A stretch of 64,000 nt of DNA from Doris montereyensis (taxonomy: Eukaryota > Mollusca > Gastropoda > Nudibranchia > Dorididae). Within the stretch, counting starts at the first letter, position 1, and each line of letters starts with the position of its first letter. The stretch is from the NCBI GenBank assembly GCA_037039925.1, contig JAXRKP010000605.1:157001-221000 (forward strand), given 5' to 3'. A model generated the notes under the pieces. The model ran no database searches and had not been told where the DNA came from. It saw only the letters and a list, made by a program, of their open reading frames with translations. Shown piece after piece: positions 35,701 through 43,800 of this stretch. Position numbers and translations under genes: made by a program.

Positions 35701-36228
35701 AGCCCACATCGGTCTGAGCATGGCGGACATTCCCCCCAGTACCGGTGAACACAGCCACCACCACCAACCTATACGCTCAGACAGCACTGGGCAGTTTCCA
35801 ACAAATCTGGCGACTGGAGAAAACCCGTTGAGTGAGCTGACGGAGATAATGTTGCCAGGGATCGACATGTCTTCATCTATGTTTGGTCATCACCCGTCTA
35901 TACAACCGCCTTCCTCTCTCACTCTCTCACAGCAAAGTTCGTACCCGACCGCGTTGTCAGTGCCAACTCATAGTAATAACAATCTCAGCTGTGCCTTTCC
36001 TAAGAAGAGCCAAGACCACCACCATCCCCACCATCATCATGACCACCACCAACATCACCATCATCAACACCAATTTCATCCTCCTCCTCCTCCTCATCAT
36101 CATCAGGAGCACAGCGACGCTCCACAGGTCATTCTCCTCATCCCCTCATTATGGTTCCGAACATAAACTCTGCAGTTGTGACCCATCACCCGCACAGTTC
36201 AGAAGATGCTTCAATCCACATCGATTAG
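19109..36228 (+). CDS. BTB domain / AT-hook / C2H2 zinc-finger protein (ZBTB-like), 8 coding exons
   Basis: Probable nuclear DNA-binding transcription regulator. In order: an N-terminal BTB (POZ) domain over exons 1-3 ([21 protein letters not shown], then a YTGTFDG turn) for dimerisation and co-factor binding; a linker in exon 3; an AT-hook (KKGRPRKV) in exon 4; nine C2H2 fingers in exons 4-8; a Lys-rich stretch; and an acidic to His/Pro-rich tail. Finger 1 is split by an intron (DKHIKQ|VH). BTB + AT-hook + C2H2 is the layout of ZBTB24, but finger-level orthology cannot be judged by eye, so no symbol is given. Frame breaks occur at the start of exon 6 (about 29960), at exon 8 (about 34997), within exon 3, near 35300-35335 and possibly near 36124. 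An in-frame TAG lies at 35657. Convergent with STRIP. Confidence 0.8.
19440..19692 (+). CDS. BTB-ZF exon 2 (BTB core)
   Basis: Acceptor 'ttcttccag', donor GTGAGT, joined in phase 0 to exon 1 and ending in phase 1. Contains [20 protein letters not shown] with the BTB signature D.x.F and F.AHR.VLA, then [13 protein letters not shown] and a helix ending LLLSINFS. It has no frame break. Confidence 0.88.
20104..21686 (+). mobile_element. Retroposed polyadenylated sequence in intron 2
   Basis: A 1.58-kb insertion ending in AATAAA (about 21646-21651), then a run of about 19 A. It is bounded by a target-site duplication GTCTAATGATGAT (20091-20103 and 21687-21699), probably 15 bp including two preceding A's. 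This is the signature of LINE-mediated reverse transcription of a polyadenylated RNA. The insert has decayed short frames rich in Ser/Thr/Asn/Gln and an internal direct duplication of about 140 bp (20487-20628 versus 20629-20760). I do not recognise the source; a LINE ORF1-type transcript or a processed copy of a host transcript are both possible. Confidence 0.85.
21926..22975 (+). CDS. BTB-ZF exon 3 (end of BTB and linker), frame-broken
   Basis: Acceptor 'tctcctccccag', donor TTAG|GTGAGT. Continues exon 2 in phase as [20 protein letters not shown], the C-terminal BTB helices. It then runs on as protein-like segments in changing frames: [77 protein letters not shown] and finally [15 protein letters not shown]. 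The end phase matches exon 4. At least five frame changes or stops occur in 1.05 kb, more than elsewhere in the gene. Either sequence indels or real decay could explain this. Exon limits are fairly sure; the exact reading is not. Confidence 0.55.
22988..23022. repeat. (TTC)n microsatellite
   Basis: Pure TTC triplets just inside intron 3, followed by poly-T. Confidence 0.95.
23103..23294 (-). pseudogene. LINE ORF2 C-terminal remnant
   Basis: Minus-strand translation has [20 protein letters not shown] followed by PTEIK and FKNRIKY before the stop. The SF.P.T...WN.LP..I.....FK pattern marks the extreme C-terminus of CR1/Jockey-type LINE ORF2. It lies within intron 3 of the BTB-ZF gene. Confidence 0.72.
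23649..23712. repeat. (AT)n microsatellite
   Basis: About 64 bp of pure AT repeat, intron 3. Confidence 0.97.
24160..24299 (+). CDS. BTB-ZF exon 4 (AT-hook and first finger)
   Basis: Acceptor 'atttccagcag', donor CAG|GTGTGT. Encodes a short linker, KKGRPRKV (a canonical AT-hook GRP core), and the first C2H2 finger [20 protein letters not shown], whose second zinc His is supplied by the next exon. Enters in phase 1 and leaves in phase 0, matching its neighbours. Confidence 0.85.
24580..25163. repeat. Minisatellite, about 63-bp unit, about nine copies
   Basis: Unit: 'cagatatatcagttttaaag' + 'agttgaatgaga.agctaag' + 'aattgtag.ttggtcttgtctgtcyctc'. The last copy is interrupted at 25163 by the 5' end of an RTE copy. 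Minus-strand open frames across it are artefacts. Confidence 0.95.
25164..27840 (+). mobile_element. Composite RTE-like LINE copy D with inverted 3' segment inside
   Basis: Three blocks. (1) 25164-25639, plus strand: 5' leader with two 65-bp units, then the endonuclease start [17 protein letters not shown]. (2) 25640-26299, minus strand: the element's 3' end, beginning with its TTTC tail and containing [10 protein letters not shown] and [12 protein letters not shown]. (3) 26300-27840, plus strand: RT start [64 protein letters not shown] (first catalytic Asp, 26740-26775), [14 protein letters not shown] (27055-27097), the C-terminal region and a degraded tail. Block 3 is the best preserved RT here, but a stop after the [10 protein letters not shown] segment and a frameshift near 26910 make it inactive. 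Confidence 0.87.
27841..27963 (+). mobile_element. RTE fragment (RT linker region) behind copy D
   Basis: Repeats a segment ending in [20 protein letters not shown], the same region as at 15670-15750 and 26300-26400, directly after the 3' tail of copy D. It may be a template switch or a separate nested insertion. Confidence 0.8.
28376..28475 (+). CDS. BTB-ZF exon 5 (end of finger 1, finger 2)
   Basis: Acceptor 'tttatatctgcag', donor G|GTGAGT. Begins VHRSNR, completing finger 1, then [20 protein letters not shown] with KSAH, a C-x2-C...H-x4-H finger. Leaves in phase 1. Confidence 0.88.
28913..28985 (+). mobile_element. tRNA-like remnant (SINE head or tRNA pseudogene)
   Basis: 'gatagttcagtcactagagc' resembles a tRNA A-box/D-arm; 'acgcaggaggcccaaatttgatgcccc' resembles the anticodon 3' stem, variable loop and B-box. 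The stems are degenerate, so this is not a working tRNA. Confidence 0.55.
29036..29795 (+). mobile_element. Inverted-repeat element, same family as 37133-37543, longer copy
   Basis: Left end 'tagtagtagcggtctaagaac' and right end 'gacatgttcttagatagc' are inverted to each other. Internal blocks ('tttacacaaaacattatgcatcataatgcc', 'tctgatttaattgaaatgccttcatatttgaa', 'gtgctggtaggcggacc') match the copy at 37.1-37.5 kb. A 70-codon minus frame (29008-29220) in the extra left part is of unknown meaning. Confidence 0.65.
29957..30126 (+). CDS. BTB-ZF exon 6 (fingers 3 and 4)
   Basis: Acceptor 'ttttcttctcacag', donor G|GTAAGA. Encodes [20 protein letters not shown] (C-x4-C finger) and [20 protein letters not shown]. 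At 170 bp it is one base short of joining exon 5 in frame; the deficit lies in the 'gtcctcc' start. Confidence 0.85.
30300..31094. repeat. Minisatellite, about 40-bp unit, about 20 copies
   Basis: Unit: 'aaatctatctaatatctatt' + 'gtcttgctgtttcctctttttt'. Some units carry 'cctacttctttcttt' instead of 'cttgctgtttcctctt'. The array ends in 'ttgctgtttcctcttttttattcatcttgacacctcc'. The CTTGCTGTTTCCTCTT block is identical to the reverse-oriented hairpin element at 61.6 and 32.6 kb, so the unit appears to derive from that family. Confidence 0.95.
31196..31455. repeat. Minisatellite, 41-bp unit, about six copies
   Basis: Unit: 'ataaactcaaatgatcatta' + 'gaactgaattttatcacaaat', very homogeneous (one or two changes per copy), so probably recent. 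Confidence 0.95.
31552..31800 (+). mobile_element. tRNA-derived SINE, family 1
   Basis: A-box TGGCCAAGCGG and B-box GGTTCGAATGC about 35 bp apart give an intact pol III promoter pattern. Body: 'gcaaagctaggtc', 'tcttgggaaagacac', 'cctgtccaggaggtgattattatcacctgttc', 'gataagctccggctc.atgggcc..aaaggctttgaagga'. Seven copies of this family lie in the window; this one has the best boxes. Confidence 0.85.
32545..32650 (-). mobile_element. Hairpin-family element, reverse copy
   Basis: 'catcttgctgtttcctcttgtttcaccctgagat' then 'gggaaaatttcaatga': the reverse complement of the family described at 62718-62962. Confidence 0.75.
32980..33147 (+). CDS. BTB-ZF exon 7 (fingers 5 and 6)
   Basis: Acceptor 'gtttttaatttcag', donor CAG|GTAAAA. 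Encodes [20 protein letters not shown] and [20 protein letters not shown], joined by a DDLRP linker. Phase 1 in and out, consistent with exons 6 and 8. Confidence 0.9.
33172..33380 (+). mobile_element. SINE, family 2
   Basis: 'gttgtagctgaactgtagtattgtgagc' head, B-box-like 'tggttcaagcccc', then a body with 'tgactcaggtgtgaatgagtacccagct'. The body block recurs inverted at 18.3 kb, and a weaker version of the block occurs in family 1 SINEs ('cgacccaggtgcaaatgg'). Confidence 0.65.
33735..34018 (+). mobile_element. tRNA-derived SINE, family 1
   Basis: A-box-like 'tggccaagtggttaggctgcc', B-box-like 'gggtttaaaatccc', then the family body including 'gacccaggtgcaaatggctac', 'gtccaggaggggattattatca' and 'gataagctccggctctatgg'. 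Confidence 0.8.
34266..34287. repeat. Homopolymer G run (22 nt)
   Basis: An uninterrupted run of 22 G, able in principle to form a G-quadruplex; the exact length is unreliable in most sequencing. Confidence 0.9.
34316..34625 (-). mobile_element. SINE with tRNA-like head, minus strand
   Basis: Reverse complement reads a head with 'ggcctctcaacaaaaaggtcgtgagttcaaggcccgc' (B-box region), a body with 'gtgcacgttaaagatccctt' and a 3' end 'aaatcaaatcatatcaaatc'. The 'gtgca.gttaaagatccc' block is common in molluscan SINE/LINE 3' halves. Confidence 0.65.
34858..34905. repeat. Short (CT)n tract
   Basis: CT/CTC repeats just upstream of the last BTB-ZF exon; may add to its polypyrimidine signal. Confidence 0.85.
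34988..36228 (+). CDS. BTB-ZF exon 8 (fingers 7-9 and C-terminal tail), frame-broken
   Basis: Acceptor 'ttcttcgtcag'. Fingers: [40 protein letters not shown] and [21 protein letters not shown] base is missing at about 34997 ('gttttccttg' where GTT TTC CCT TG would restore DVFPC). After a [15 protein letters not shown] stretch the frame must change near 35300-35335 to continue as [20 protein letters not shown]. An in-frame TAG at 35657-35659 interrupts this frame, which resumes as [20 protein letters not shown] and a His-rich stretch (36010-36115). It ends at 36166 in that frame or at 36228 if a further shift occurs near 36124 ([11 protein letters not shown]). Without shifts, translation would stop at 35429. 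Confidence 0.7.
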
Positions 36229-36430
36229 AGATGCAAAGAGGACACCAGCAGTCATCATCTTACACAATGTGACAATTTTTCATATTGAAAATTATTGACT
36301 TTCGCAATCTCACAACCATCTCATCCAGTCTCCAGTGTTGTTCTTTTTATAGTTATTGTTACCTTGTATAATATGGGTTATAAATCTCTACACATGACAT
36401 ACATATGTATGATATGGTATAATTCAGTAG

Positions 36431-37123
36431 TAGTCGACTCCAGTTTATAGCAACTTGGTTAATTGCAATTGCTGCTTAATCGCAATTTTCCCAAGAAATG
36501 AAATTAATTCTATATAAAAGTCTGTTCGGTCTGCTTTTAAAATTTATTTCACACTTTGCTAAACGATGGTAGCATTTCTACTTTGTTATTACCTAACAAC
36601 CATAACGATACAACAGTCTTACACTGTTTGTGGATTTAGCAGACAGCAAATGGACAATAGGCTTTGCCTAAAGACGAGTCAAACAGCTGGAAAGCGTGGT
36701 ATTGCACATACAATATGTAACACGTTATTGTCCCCAGCCCATAAGCTGAGTGGGCAGCCCTACGACAGACCATTCAGATCAAAGGTAGTGATGCCACTCA
36801 TCATGCGTTGCACACGTCGTAGTTTACTACACAGCTGGCTCAACATAAAAATGAACAGAAGAACTGCAGTATGCTTTATTGGCTGTCTGTTCAAAGGCAT
36901 ACAACTTGACAAAGCTGAGAATGTTCATGACGGTCGCAAGTTCATGAAACTCAGAGGGCAAAGTTATCTATGCAAAAAATGTTACAACATATATATATCT
37001 AGTCATTAAGTTGTGAAATGACCCTAAATATTGGGCCCACAGTGAAATCTGGTTTATCGCAACTTCGGATAATCGCAACAATTTTGTCACTCCTATCGTG
37101 TTGCGATTGACCGGTGTGGACTG
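36431..37123. mobile_element. pogo/Tigger-like inverted-repeat element
   Basis: The left end TAGTCGACTCCAGTTTATAG and the reverse complement of the right end CAGTCCACACCGGTCAATCG agree at most positions and continue with GCAAC. Subterminal 'ttaat.gcaatt' and 'ataatcgcaac' motifs are typical of Tigger-type ends. TA follows the right end (37124-37125). An internal 147-codon open frame (36566-37009) has no recognised domain. Confidence 0.65.
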
Positions 37124-37132
37124 TACTACTAG

Positions 37133-37543
37133 TAGCAGTAGCAGTCTAAGAATACACCCTTTGCTGGTAGGCAGACCATAACCTCATTTGTTTTCGTAAC
37201 GAATGTTAAGTAATCATGAATTAGCCCATTTGTTTGTTTTGCCCACACAAAACATGATGCATCGTGAAGCCGTGCTAGGCGGTAGAGAGAGTTCATTATT
37301 AGCACATATTTATTACCACCGAGAGGTGTGATGCCATCACCTACACGTCTGGTTTAATTGAAATGCTTCCATATTTGAAATCTGTGAAAAAAGACATTTG
37401 GTTAATAATCATGTTGTTAGCCAGTCCAGGCATGTTTGTTAAGGGGCCAATTTATAGGAAGAAACTTTGTATCCTAAGATAGCGTGCTGGTAGGTGGCCC
37501 GTTTTGTTAAGCTGTGTGTTCTTAGACTTAGACCACTACTACT
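37133..37543. mobile_element. Inverted-repeat element (MITE), TA-adjacent
   Basis: Left 'gtagcagtagcagtctaagaatacac' versus reverse complement of right 'cagtagtagtggtctaag..aacacac'. Interior shared with 29036-29795. About 411 bp, no coding capacity. Confidence 0.65.
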
Positions 37544-37903
37544 GTATGTATATATGTATTAAGATAGCACCCCTTGATTTGAAGTATTAAAAGTGCATTT
37601 TGTGTTATGTCCATATATTTTGAAAAGAAGTCAATGCCTGTAGATCTGACAAGATAGCACTATTTTGATAGATTTATCAAAACATATATAAATTATAATC
37701 TGTTGGAATCATTTTCACAGCTTGGAACTGGGATAATGTTTTTCACAAGGAGCTTGTGAGAGAAAAAAAATTATATCTATTAAAACAACGACTTTGGTTT
37801 CCCATCTCAATTTGTTTGTGTTAGTGAAAAGTATGAAGTGGACGTTCGAAACACAGTAGTGACAACAAAAACATCTTTCTCTACTTCTCTATTGATTAAT
37901 ATA

Positions 37904-38278
37904 CAGTAGTTGCTGGATAAACACACGCCCTTAGGCGCAGGAAATGCTTTTATACAATGCATGTACTATGTGTTTATGAGAACACTTTTATTATAAAGTA
38001 ACAATTCGGTTTAGCGTGTGTTTATGAGAACACTTTTATTATAAAGTAACAATTCGGTCAGCAGATGTAAGCGTGTGTTTATGAGAACACTTTTATTATA
38101 AAGTAACAATTCAGCAGGTCAGAACACTTTATTATAAAGTAACAATTCGGTCAGCAGATGTAAGCGTGTGTTTATGAGAACACTTTTATTTTTAAAGTAA
38201 CGATTCGGTCAGCAGATGTAGGCATGTGTTTATGCAGAGTGTTCTTTTATTAAGTGTGTTTTTATCCAGCGACTACTG
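37904..38278. mobile_element. MITE with internal tandem repeat
   Basis: Terminal repeats CAGTAGTTGCTGGATAAACA (left) and CAGTAGTCGCTGGATAAAAA (reverse complement of right), preceded by TA on the left. The interior (about 37964-38220) is four to five copies of a roughly 62-bp unit containing 'gcgtgtgtttatgagaacac' and 'ttttattataaagtaacaat'. Confidence 0.8.
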
Positions 38279-38637
38279 TGTGAAGTTTCATCATTAAAAA
38301 ATATGGGCCTACACATAACACATGCCTTTGCGTATGTAAAAGGACCCTTGGTGGTTAGACATTGAAAAGAGCAGGCCAATGTGGCCGCTACCCTGGTAAA
38401 ATCAAATGCCTACCAAAAGCTTATTTAGAAATACCCCTGCAACCTCTTGTACCTCAGATTTATTGACCAGTTCATTGCTCTGAATAATGTAGAAGAGGCA
38501 AAGATCAGAAGGGAAGGAAGTGTGGCTGTGCATCCATACTTTCCTCAAGATTAAAATTATAAAAAAATCACATCTTTTAAACTGATGAAAATCACCCCCC
38601 CCAAAAAAAAAGTGGTGTTACCATGGCAATCAATGTG
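38279..38637. other. Intergenic, nothing recognised
   Basis: Unique sequence between a MITE and a SINE; no coding signal. Confidence 0.4.
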
Positions 38638-38910
38638 ACATTGGCGAGTGGTTAGGCTGTCTGGACTTAGGGTCAGTGTTCCTGGGTTCAAAAACCAAGC
38701 AAAGCTAGGCCTAATGTTGTGTTCCTTGGGAAAAGACACTTGATACATGTTTCCTATACTCAACCAGGTACAAATGGCGAGCTTGGGAGTAAAATCCTGC
38801 GTCAGAGTAGCGTCCTGTCCAGAAGGTGATCTTAATCACCTGTTCCGATTTGTGCTACAGACACTGGGATAAGCTCCGTCTTTTTGGCGCAATAGCGTTG
38901 AACGAGCTTT
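38638..38910 (+). mobile_element. tRNA-derived SINE, family 1 (degraded head)
   Basis: 'acattggcgagtggttaggctg', then 'cctgggttcaaaaac', 'gcaaagctaggcc', 'cttgggaaaagacac', 'gtacaaatgg', 'cgtcctgtccagaaggtgatc' and 'gataagctccgtc': the family 1 order with changes in both promoter boxes. Confidence 0.75.
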
Positions 38911-39224
38911 ACTGAACTTTTACCATGGCAACCAGAAGACAAACACACGATTTCAAAATACTTTTAAAATTATATGTTTTAAACTAACGAAAATCACCTC
39001 CAAGGCCCTTTCCTTTCCCCCAACCCCCTAAAGACAAAGAAACAAACCACCATGGTGTACTTGCCTTGTAACCCACTGACGTTATAATTACAAATAATTT
39101 TTAGTCTACAAAATACACTTAAAACCTTTCCCCCAATAACCATAATATGTCTCAAACTCTGAAACTCTGAAACCAGGGCTGCAAACGACACGAGTCAAAA
39201 ATATCACGTGCACATTGTATGTTT

Positions 39225-40307
39225 TCTTTCAGTGATCATTTTATTGTTTAAATTGCATAAAAATATACATCAACAGTCCTTTCTAACTGGTACAAAATTC
39301 AACATCAACGCACACACACTGTACATCTAATGGAAATACTGTACGGTATCCATTATTACATTCAAACTAAGGGTGAATCAAAGAGTTTTGTGTTAGTTAA
39401 GTATTGCATATGTGCATGATTACAATCAAATGAGAGAAAAGACAGCCTAGTACACACTCTTCATGTAAGATGGACGCATTTTTACCTCAATTATGTAACG
39501 GTAGGCAGCAGCTGAAGAACTCCCCCCCCCCGCCCCTTTCTTTTTTTTTATTTCTTCTTTCTTCCTTCCTCCCCTCCCTCCCACCGCCAAACAAAAGGAA
39601 AACAACCCTCAGTCACCCTAAGTTTATTTTTTAAATGTTTGAGTTTACAATCTATGACATTGGAAAAAGATTACCACGATCGGATGTTATTCAGATGCAT
39701 TAAGATAAAATGCATATCAGTCCAAATGCCAATGGTTATGTTAAAATGGTAAAAGTAATAATACAAGAAAGAAGATGACTATCTCTCAAATGTCTAGGAG
39801 CATTATGGTTCCATCTGTGTAAAGCCACAGAGATGTCACAACCATTGTTGTTACAAACAACAAGACAATGGATTGATGGTCTCAAAGGGTTTTCAGTATT
39901 GCATCATTTTTATCATCATTTTAAAAGAAGACTAAACAAATTATTACACTGCTGAATTAGACGTGGTAATATTGAGAGAAAAACACACACACATTCCAGG
40001 CGTCTTCTCCATTCTTACAATATAGCTGTTTACACATGAAGAAAAAAGCGTTTTAGATTAGATTTAAATATGTATATATATATATGTAAAGATTCAACAC
40101 TTTCTTCTCTACGTCATTCTCTTTCACCGCATTCTTCATAGGATTCAACTGACAGCAGTTCCTCCAGCATTATTCCATAACCCACAAATGCATTCCTCTT
40201 TTCACACATCCAAATAAATACACACACATATGATGATGAAGTACCGTAATCCAAACTAACAACAACAACAACAAACAAAATTCACATCAGACAAGCAGTT
40301 TTAAGTT
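39225..40307 (-). other. Probable STRIP 3' UTR
   Basis: Follows the STRIP stop codon on the minus strand. No transposon is obvious in it, unlike the surrounding intergenic DNA, and it runs to an AATAAA at 39245-39240. Length about 1.1 kb is inferred only from that signal. Confidence 0.5.
39240..39245 (-). promoter_or_regulatory. Polyadenylation signal AATAAA (candidate, STRIP)
   Basis: AATAAA on the minus strand about 1.06 kb after the STRIP stop. It is a candidate only; cleavage-site evidence would be needed. Confidence 0.45.
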
Positions 40308-40558
40308 TCACGTAATCACTTGATCCCAGTCGATCTGACGTGAGAAGACCTCCATGTCAAGCCACAGTTCATAGTTCTCCTTGAACTCGGGACACAGCTG
40401 CACATTTTGACCCAGAAGACTCAGTATGTTGTTGTCCACCGGTTGAAAATCTGGTTCCACGCCGCCGTTGCTGGTGTGGCGCCGATTGTTAAATCTGTCG
40501 ACACAGGCCCTGAGGGCGCACTCCTCTGCTTGAAAATCCCACGGTCTGGCGTCCATAT
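40308..40558 (-). CDS. STRIP: STRIP last exon (C-terminus)
   Basis: Acceptor 'ttttgctgtgtag'. [20 protein letters not shown] through [19 protein letters not shown] and stop TGA at 40310-40308. Matches the family C-terminus in content and position. Confidence 0.93.
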
Positions 40559-40783
40559 CTACACAGCAAAATAAGCACACACAAAAAAAAATCAATGACA
40601 GAAGCCTGATTATCAGAATGCAGAAGGGTGGGTTTTTTTAGGACATTGGTCTAGGGATTGATAAGAATGGATTGATGATGAACATATGAACATATATACC
40701 AAACGAGAGAACAAGAGTCTAAGACAGAAAAAATTCTAAATTTTAAAAAGATGCTTTTCACATTGCTTGCAGATAAGAAAGAA

Positions 40784-40871
<88 letters not shown>

Positions 40872-43800
40872 TATTGGTCCAAAGAAAGAAATAACATTTT
40901 GTTCGTCATGAAAAAAGTTTTTTTTTAAGAAAAAAATCATAATACACATTCATCTGGAAAACATTTGTGATCAATCTGTGCCAACGAACTGCTATGTCTT
41001 ACACAAGACGAGGCCCATACCACTCACTCACTCAAATCCTCTCCCAACTACCCTGGAAGCACACAGTAATGCAATGAGATACAATTTTATATCGGCCATA
41101 GAAAATTAAATATCTCAGACCATCACACTATTTCATAACAATCAGAATTACCATACCCCACTGTAAAAGAAAAATGTCTTCATTCTTCCTACGATGATTC
41201 TACTTCCTAGCATATTCAATGCACATCAAATCAAATCAAAATCAAATAAGTTTATTTGCTCCTTTCAAGTAAATTTGTCTTGGGTTACAATTGCCAAATA
41301 TTCGTACTTATATACATCTTGTATTTCATAAAGCATCACATAAACAACACTATTTACAATGCATTGAATCTCATATGATTTTCAATTCATTCACCACAGT
41401 TTCAGTTTGCAACAGAAATCATTCAGGTAAGACATGAGTGGTGACTTTTAAGACTCTTTGAAGCTCTTAATGAAAGTTGTAAAGCCTGCTGCAAACACTA
41501 ATGACCCTGTCCTAAAAACAAAAAACCCCAAACCCAAAAAAAAAACAACTGAAAAATCCTGCACCCAAACAAAATGTAAAAAAATCACCCTAAAAAAAAA
41601 AAAATCCATTCTACCGTTTGCCATAGGCCCAGTCATCTCCCAGACGGTGTCGGACTTTCTGGTAGATGGCAGACATTGTTTTCATGTTGGACTTTCTCCA
41701 CTGTCGTCCCAGGTACTTGGTCTGCATCTTGAGTAACTTCAGGATGTACAGCTGCATCATCGGGTGTCGCACTTTCAGGGCTCGTTTCAGGATGGGGCTG
41801 ACTTGAACACGACAAGCATCTGATTGGAGACAATGACCACAACGCCTTTGAATTAATTTGAGGAGGGTTGGCAACATCATGCTTTTCTCTCTAATTTGTA
41901 ACCTGACAAAATAATCTGGTTGTTTTTTTAAGTAGGCCTTGTTCTTCACAAAAAAACAATAGGTTCTAATCTTTCCTCTCTAAATTTTCTTCCTTTTTTT
42001 GTTTTTCTTTAAGTAATTAAAAAAAATTTAAAACATTGAACAAAGGAACAATGAGCTAACAGTAAATTTCCATCCATCCTTGATAGTGATAGTATAGTAT
42101 AGAACAATGTACATGAAAAGTTACAAGTGAAAACCTTTTCAGTTTCAGGCCCATAGGAGGCAGAGCTAATTTTATGGTTTCCTTAAGGCCGTCAATAGAG
42201 AACAGGATGAGCGCTACACTCAATTCAAGATTAACGTGATCTGGAAGTAAACACAACGCACGCTTTACTATCTTTAAAAAGTAATTTACCGTTCGGGTTG
42301 AAAAACTGGAAGGAGTAACAAGAGTGCGGAACAGCCAGGGGAAGTAAGACTGAAAACATCTAGATCATCTATCACAATCCCTTTAGTTCTAGTTCCCTCC
42401 GATCCCCTCTCTCCAGTGCTATCTTAACCCTTTCCAGGCGGGTCCCATATATTTGCATACCACTGGTCACTCTAAGCACACCTACGCTAGTGGTGGGGTC
42501 CCGTATATTTGCATCACTCCCGGCCTTCCAGCAAGACTAGCGTTAGTGGCGGGTCCCGTATAACTGCACTGCAGTGCACTCAAAGACGGGTTTTGGGAAT
42601 GTCTCTATTCAATGCCTGTTGAGTGCCTTTCCCAAAGAACAGAATATAGCTGTTTGATTCATTTAAATTTACCCAGTATGCTGTGTTCTCAGGGTGTATT
42701 CAGAAGAAACAGCAAGACGAAAGACAAGTGAAAGGAAAGAAGTAGGACCTACCAGTAGTACCCTACATGCCATCCACCCCCACATTGGGATGCCAGCACT
42801 TTATAAGTCATGATTTACAGCTTTCTTTGTTCTGTTTGTTTAATTGAAATTTACCCTGCCCATTATCCTAGTGATCTTCAGTGTGAATTAAGAGGAGACA
42901 GCAGATAAAAAGATAAGTGAAAAAAGTAAAAAGAAAAGCGGCTCCCACCAACCCGCTTGCCATGATTTAGAGCACTATTAACATTACCACAACTTGAACA
43001 ACGGAATTCATTTTCACTACAATGTTTAATCAGAGAGCTGAACTAACACATTTATAGAGACACCTACCATAGTGCGAGAATGCTTCCATTTTGTCAATTT
43101 GTTCAGGATGCGTAGCAAGTTGATACATGAGAATATGTTCCTCCAACAGTGAGGTGAAATATCTGCTCCCTCCTGTATCACAATTCATACCAAAAAGAAA
43201 TTAACAAATGAATGAAACAGGATTTTACATCAATGGTTCACTCACTCTTCAACCATAGGCCTGGGATTCCATCTTCTTGCCTCAGGCCTAGGGACTTTTT
43301 TCTTTCTTATGTTTCTTTCTTTTTTTTAAATTTACAAATCAGAAAATGAATTTCCCCCCCTCTTCATTGAGACAAATCATCAAATTTGAAAATCATGCTG
43401 GATATCACACAGATTTGAATAAGTTATTAAAGTAATCGAATAACTAAGAGCTTTACTTTATTTTATAGCCCATTTTATTTGTGTACACAATCAATGTTTT
43501 TAGGCAAACAAGGAAATCAGACATAAGAAGATTATATGGTCCATACAAATTACAAAGCACTGGATTCTATGAAAATATAATTTTAACATTTATAATTTAT
43601 AAAGAAAGAAAGAAAAACTGGGGGGAAAAAGCCCTAGAAACATACAATATTCTCTGCTGTAAGTTCAGAGTCACCAAGTACATTTCCGGAAAATTCAGCG
43701 TTGGGATACTGAAGAAAAAAGAAGAAGAAAGAGAATAGATTAGATGTGATACCTGATTAACACTTTGTATGCTAAAGTGTCAAAGTTGATTTTCAATATC

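Noticed and set aside
19109..36228. Calling the BTB-ZF gene a pseudogene
   Set aside because: Splice sites, BTB core and all nine fingers are intact, and the same type of one-base faults occurs in the neighbouring conserved STRIP gene, so sequence error is more likely for most breaks.
36566..37009. 147-codon frame as an independent gene
   Set aside because: It lies wholly inside an inverted-repeat element, has no recognisable domain and no supporting signals; kept only as a note within that element.
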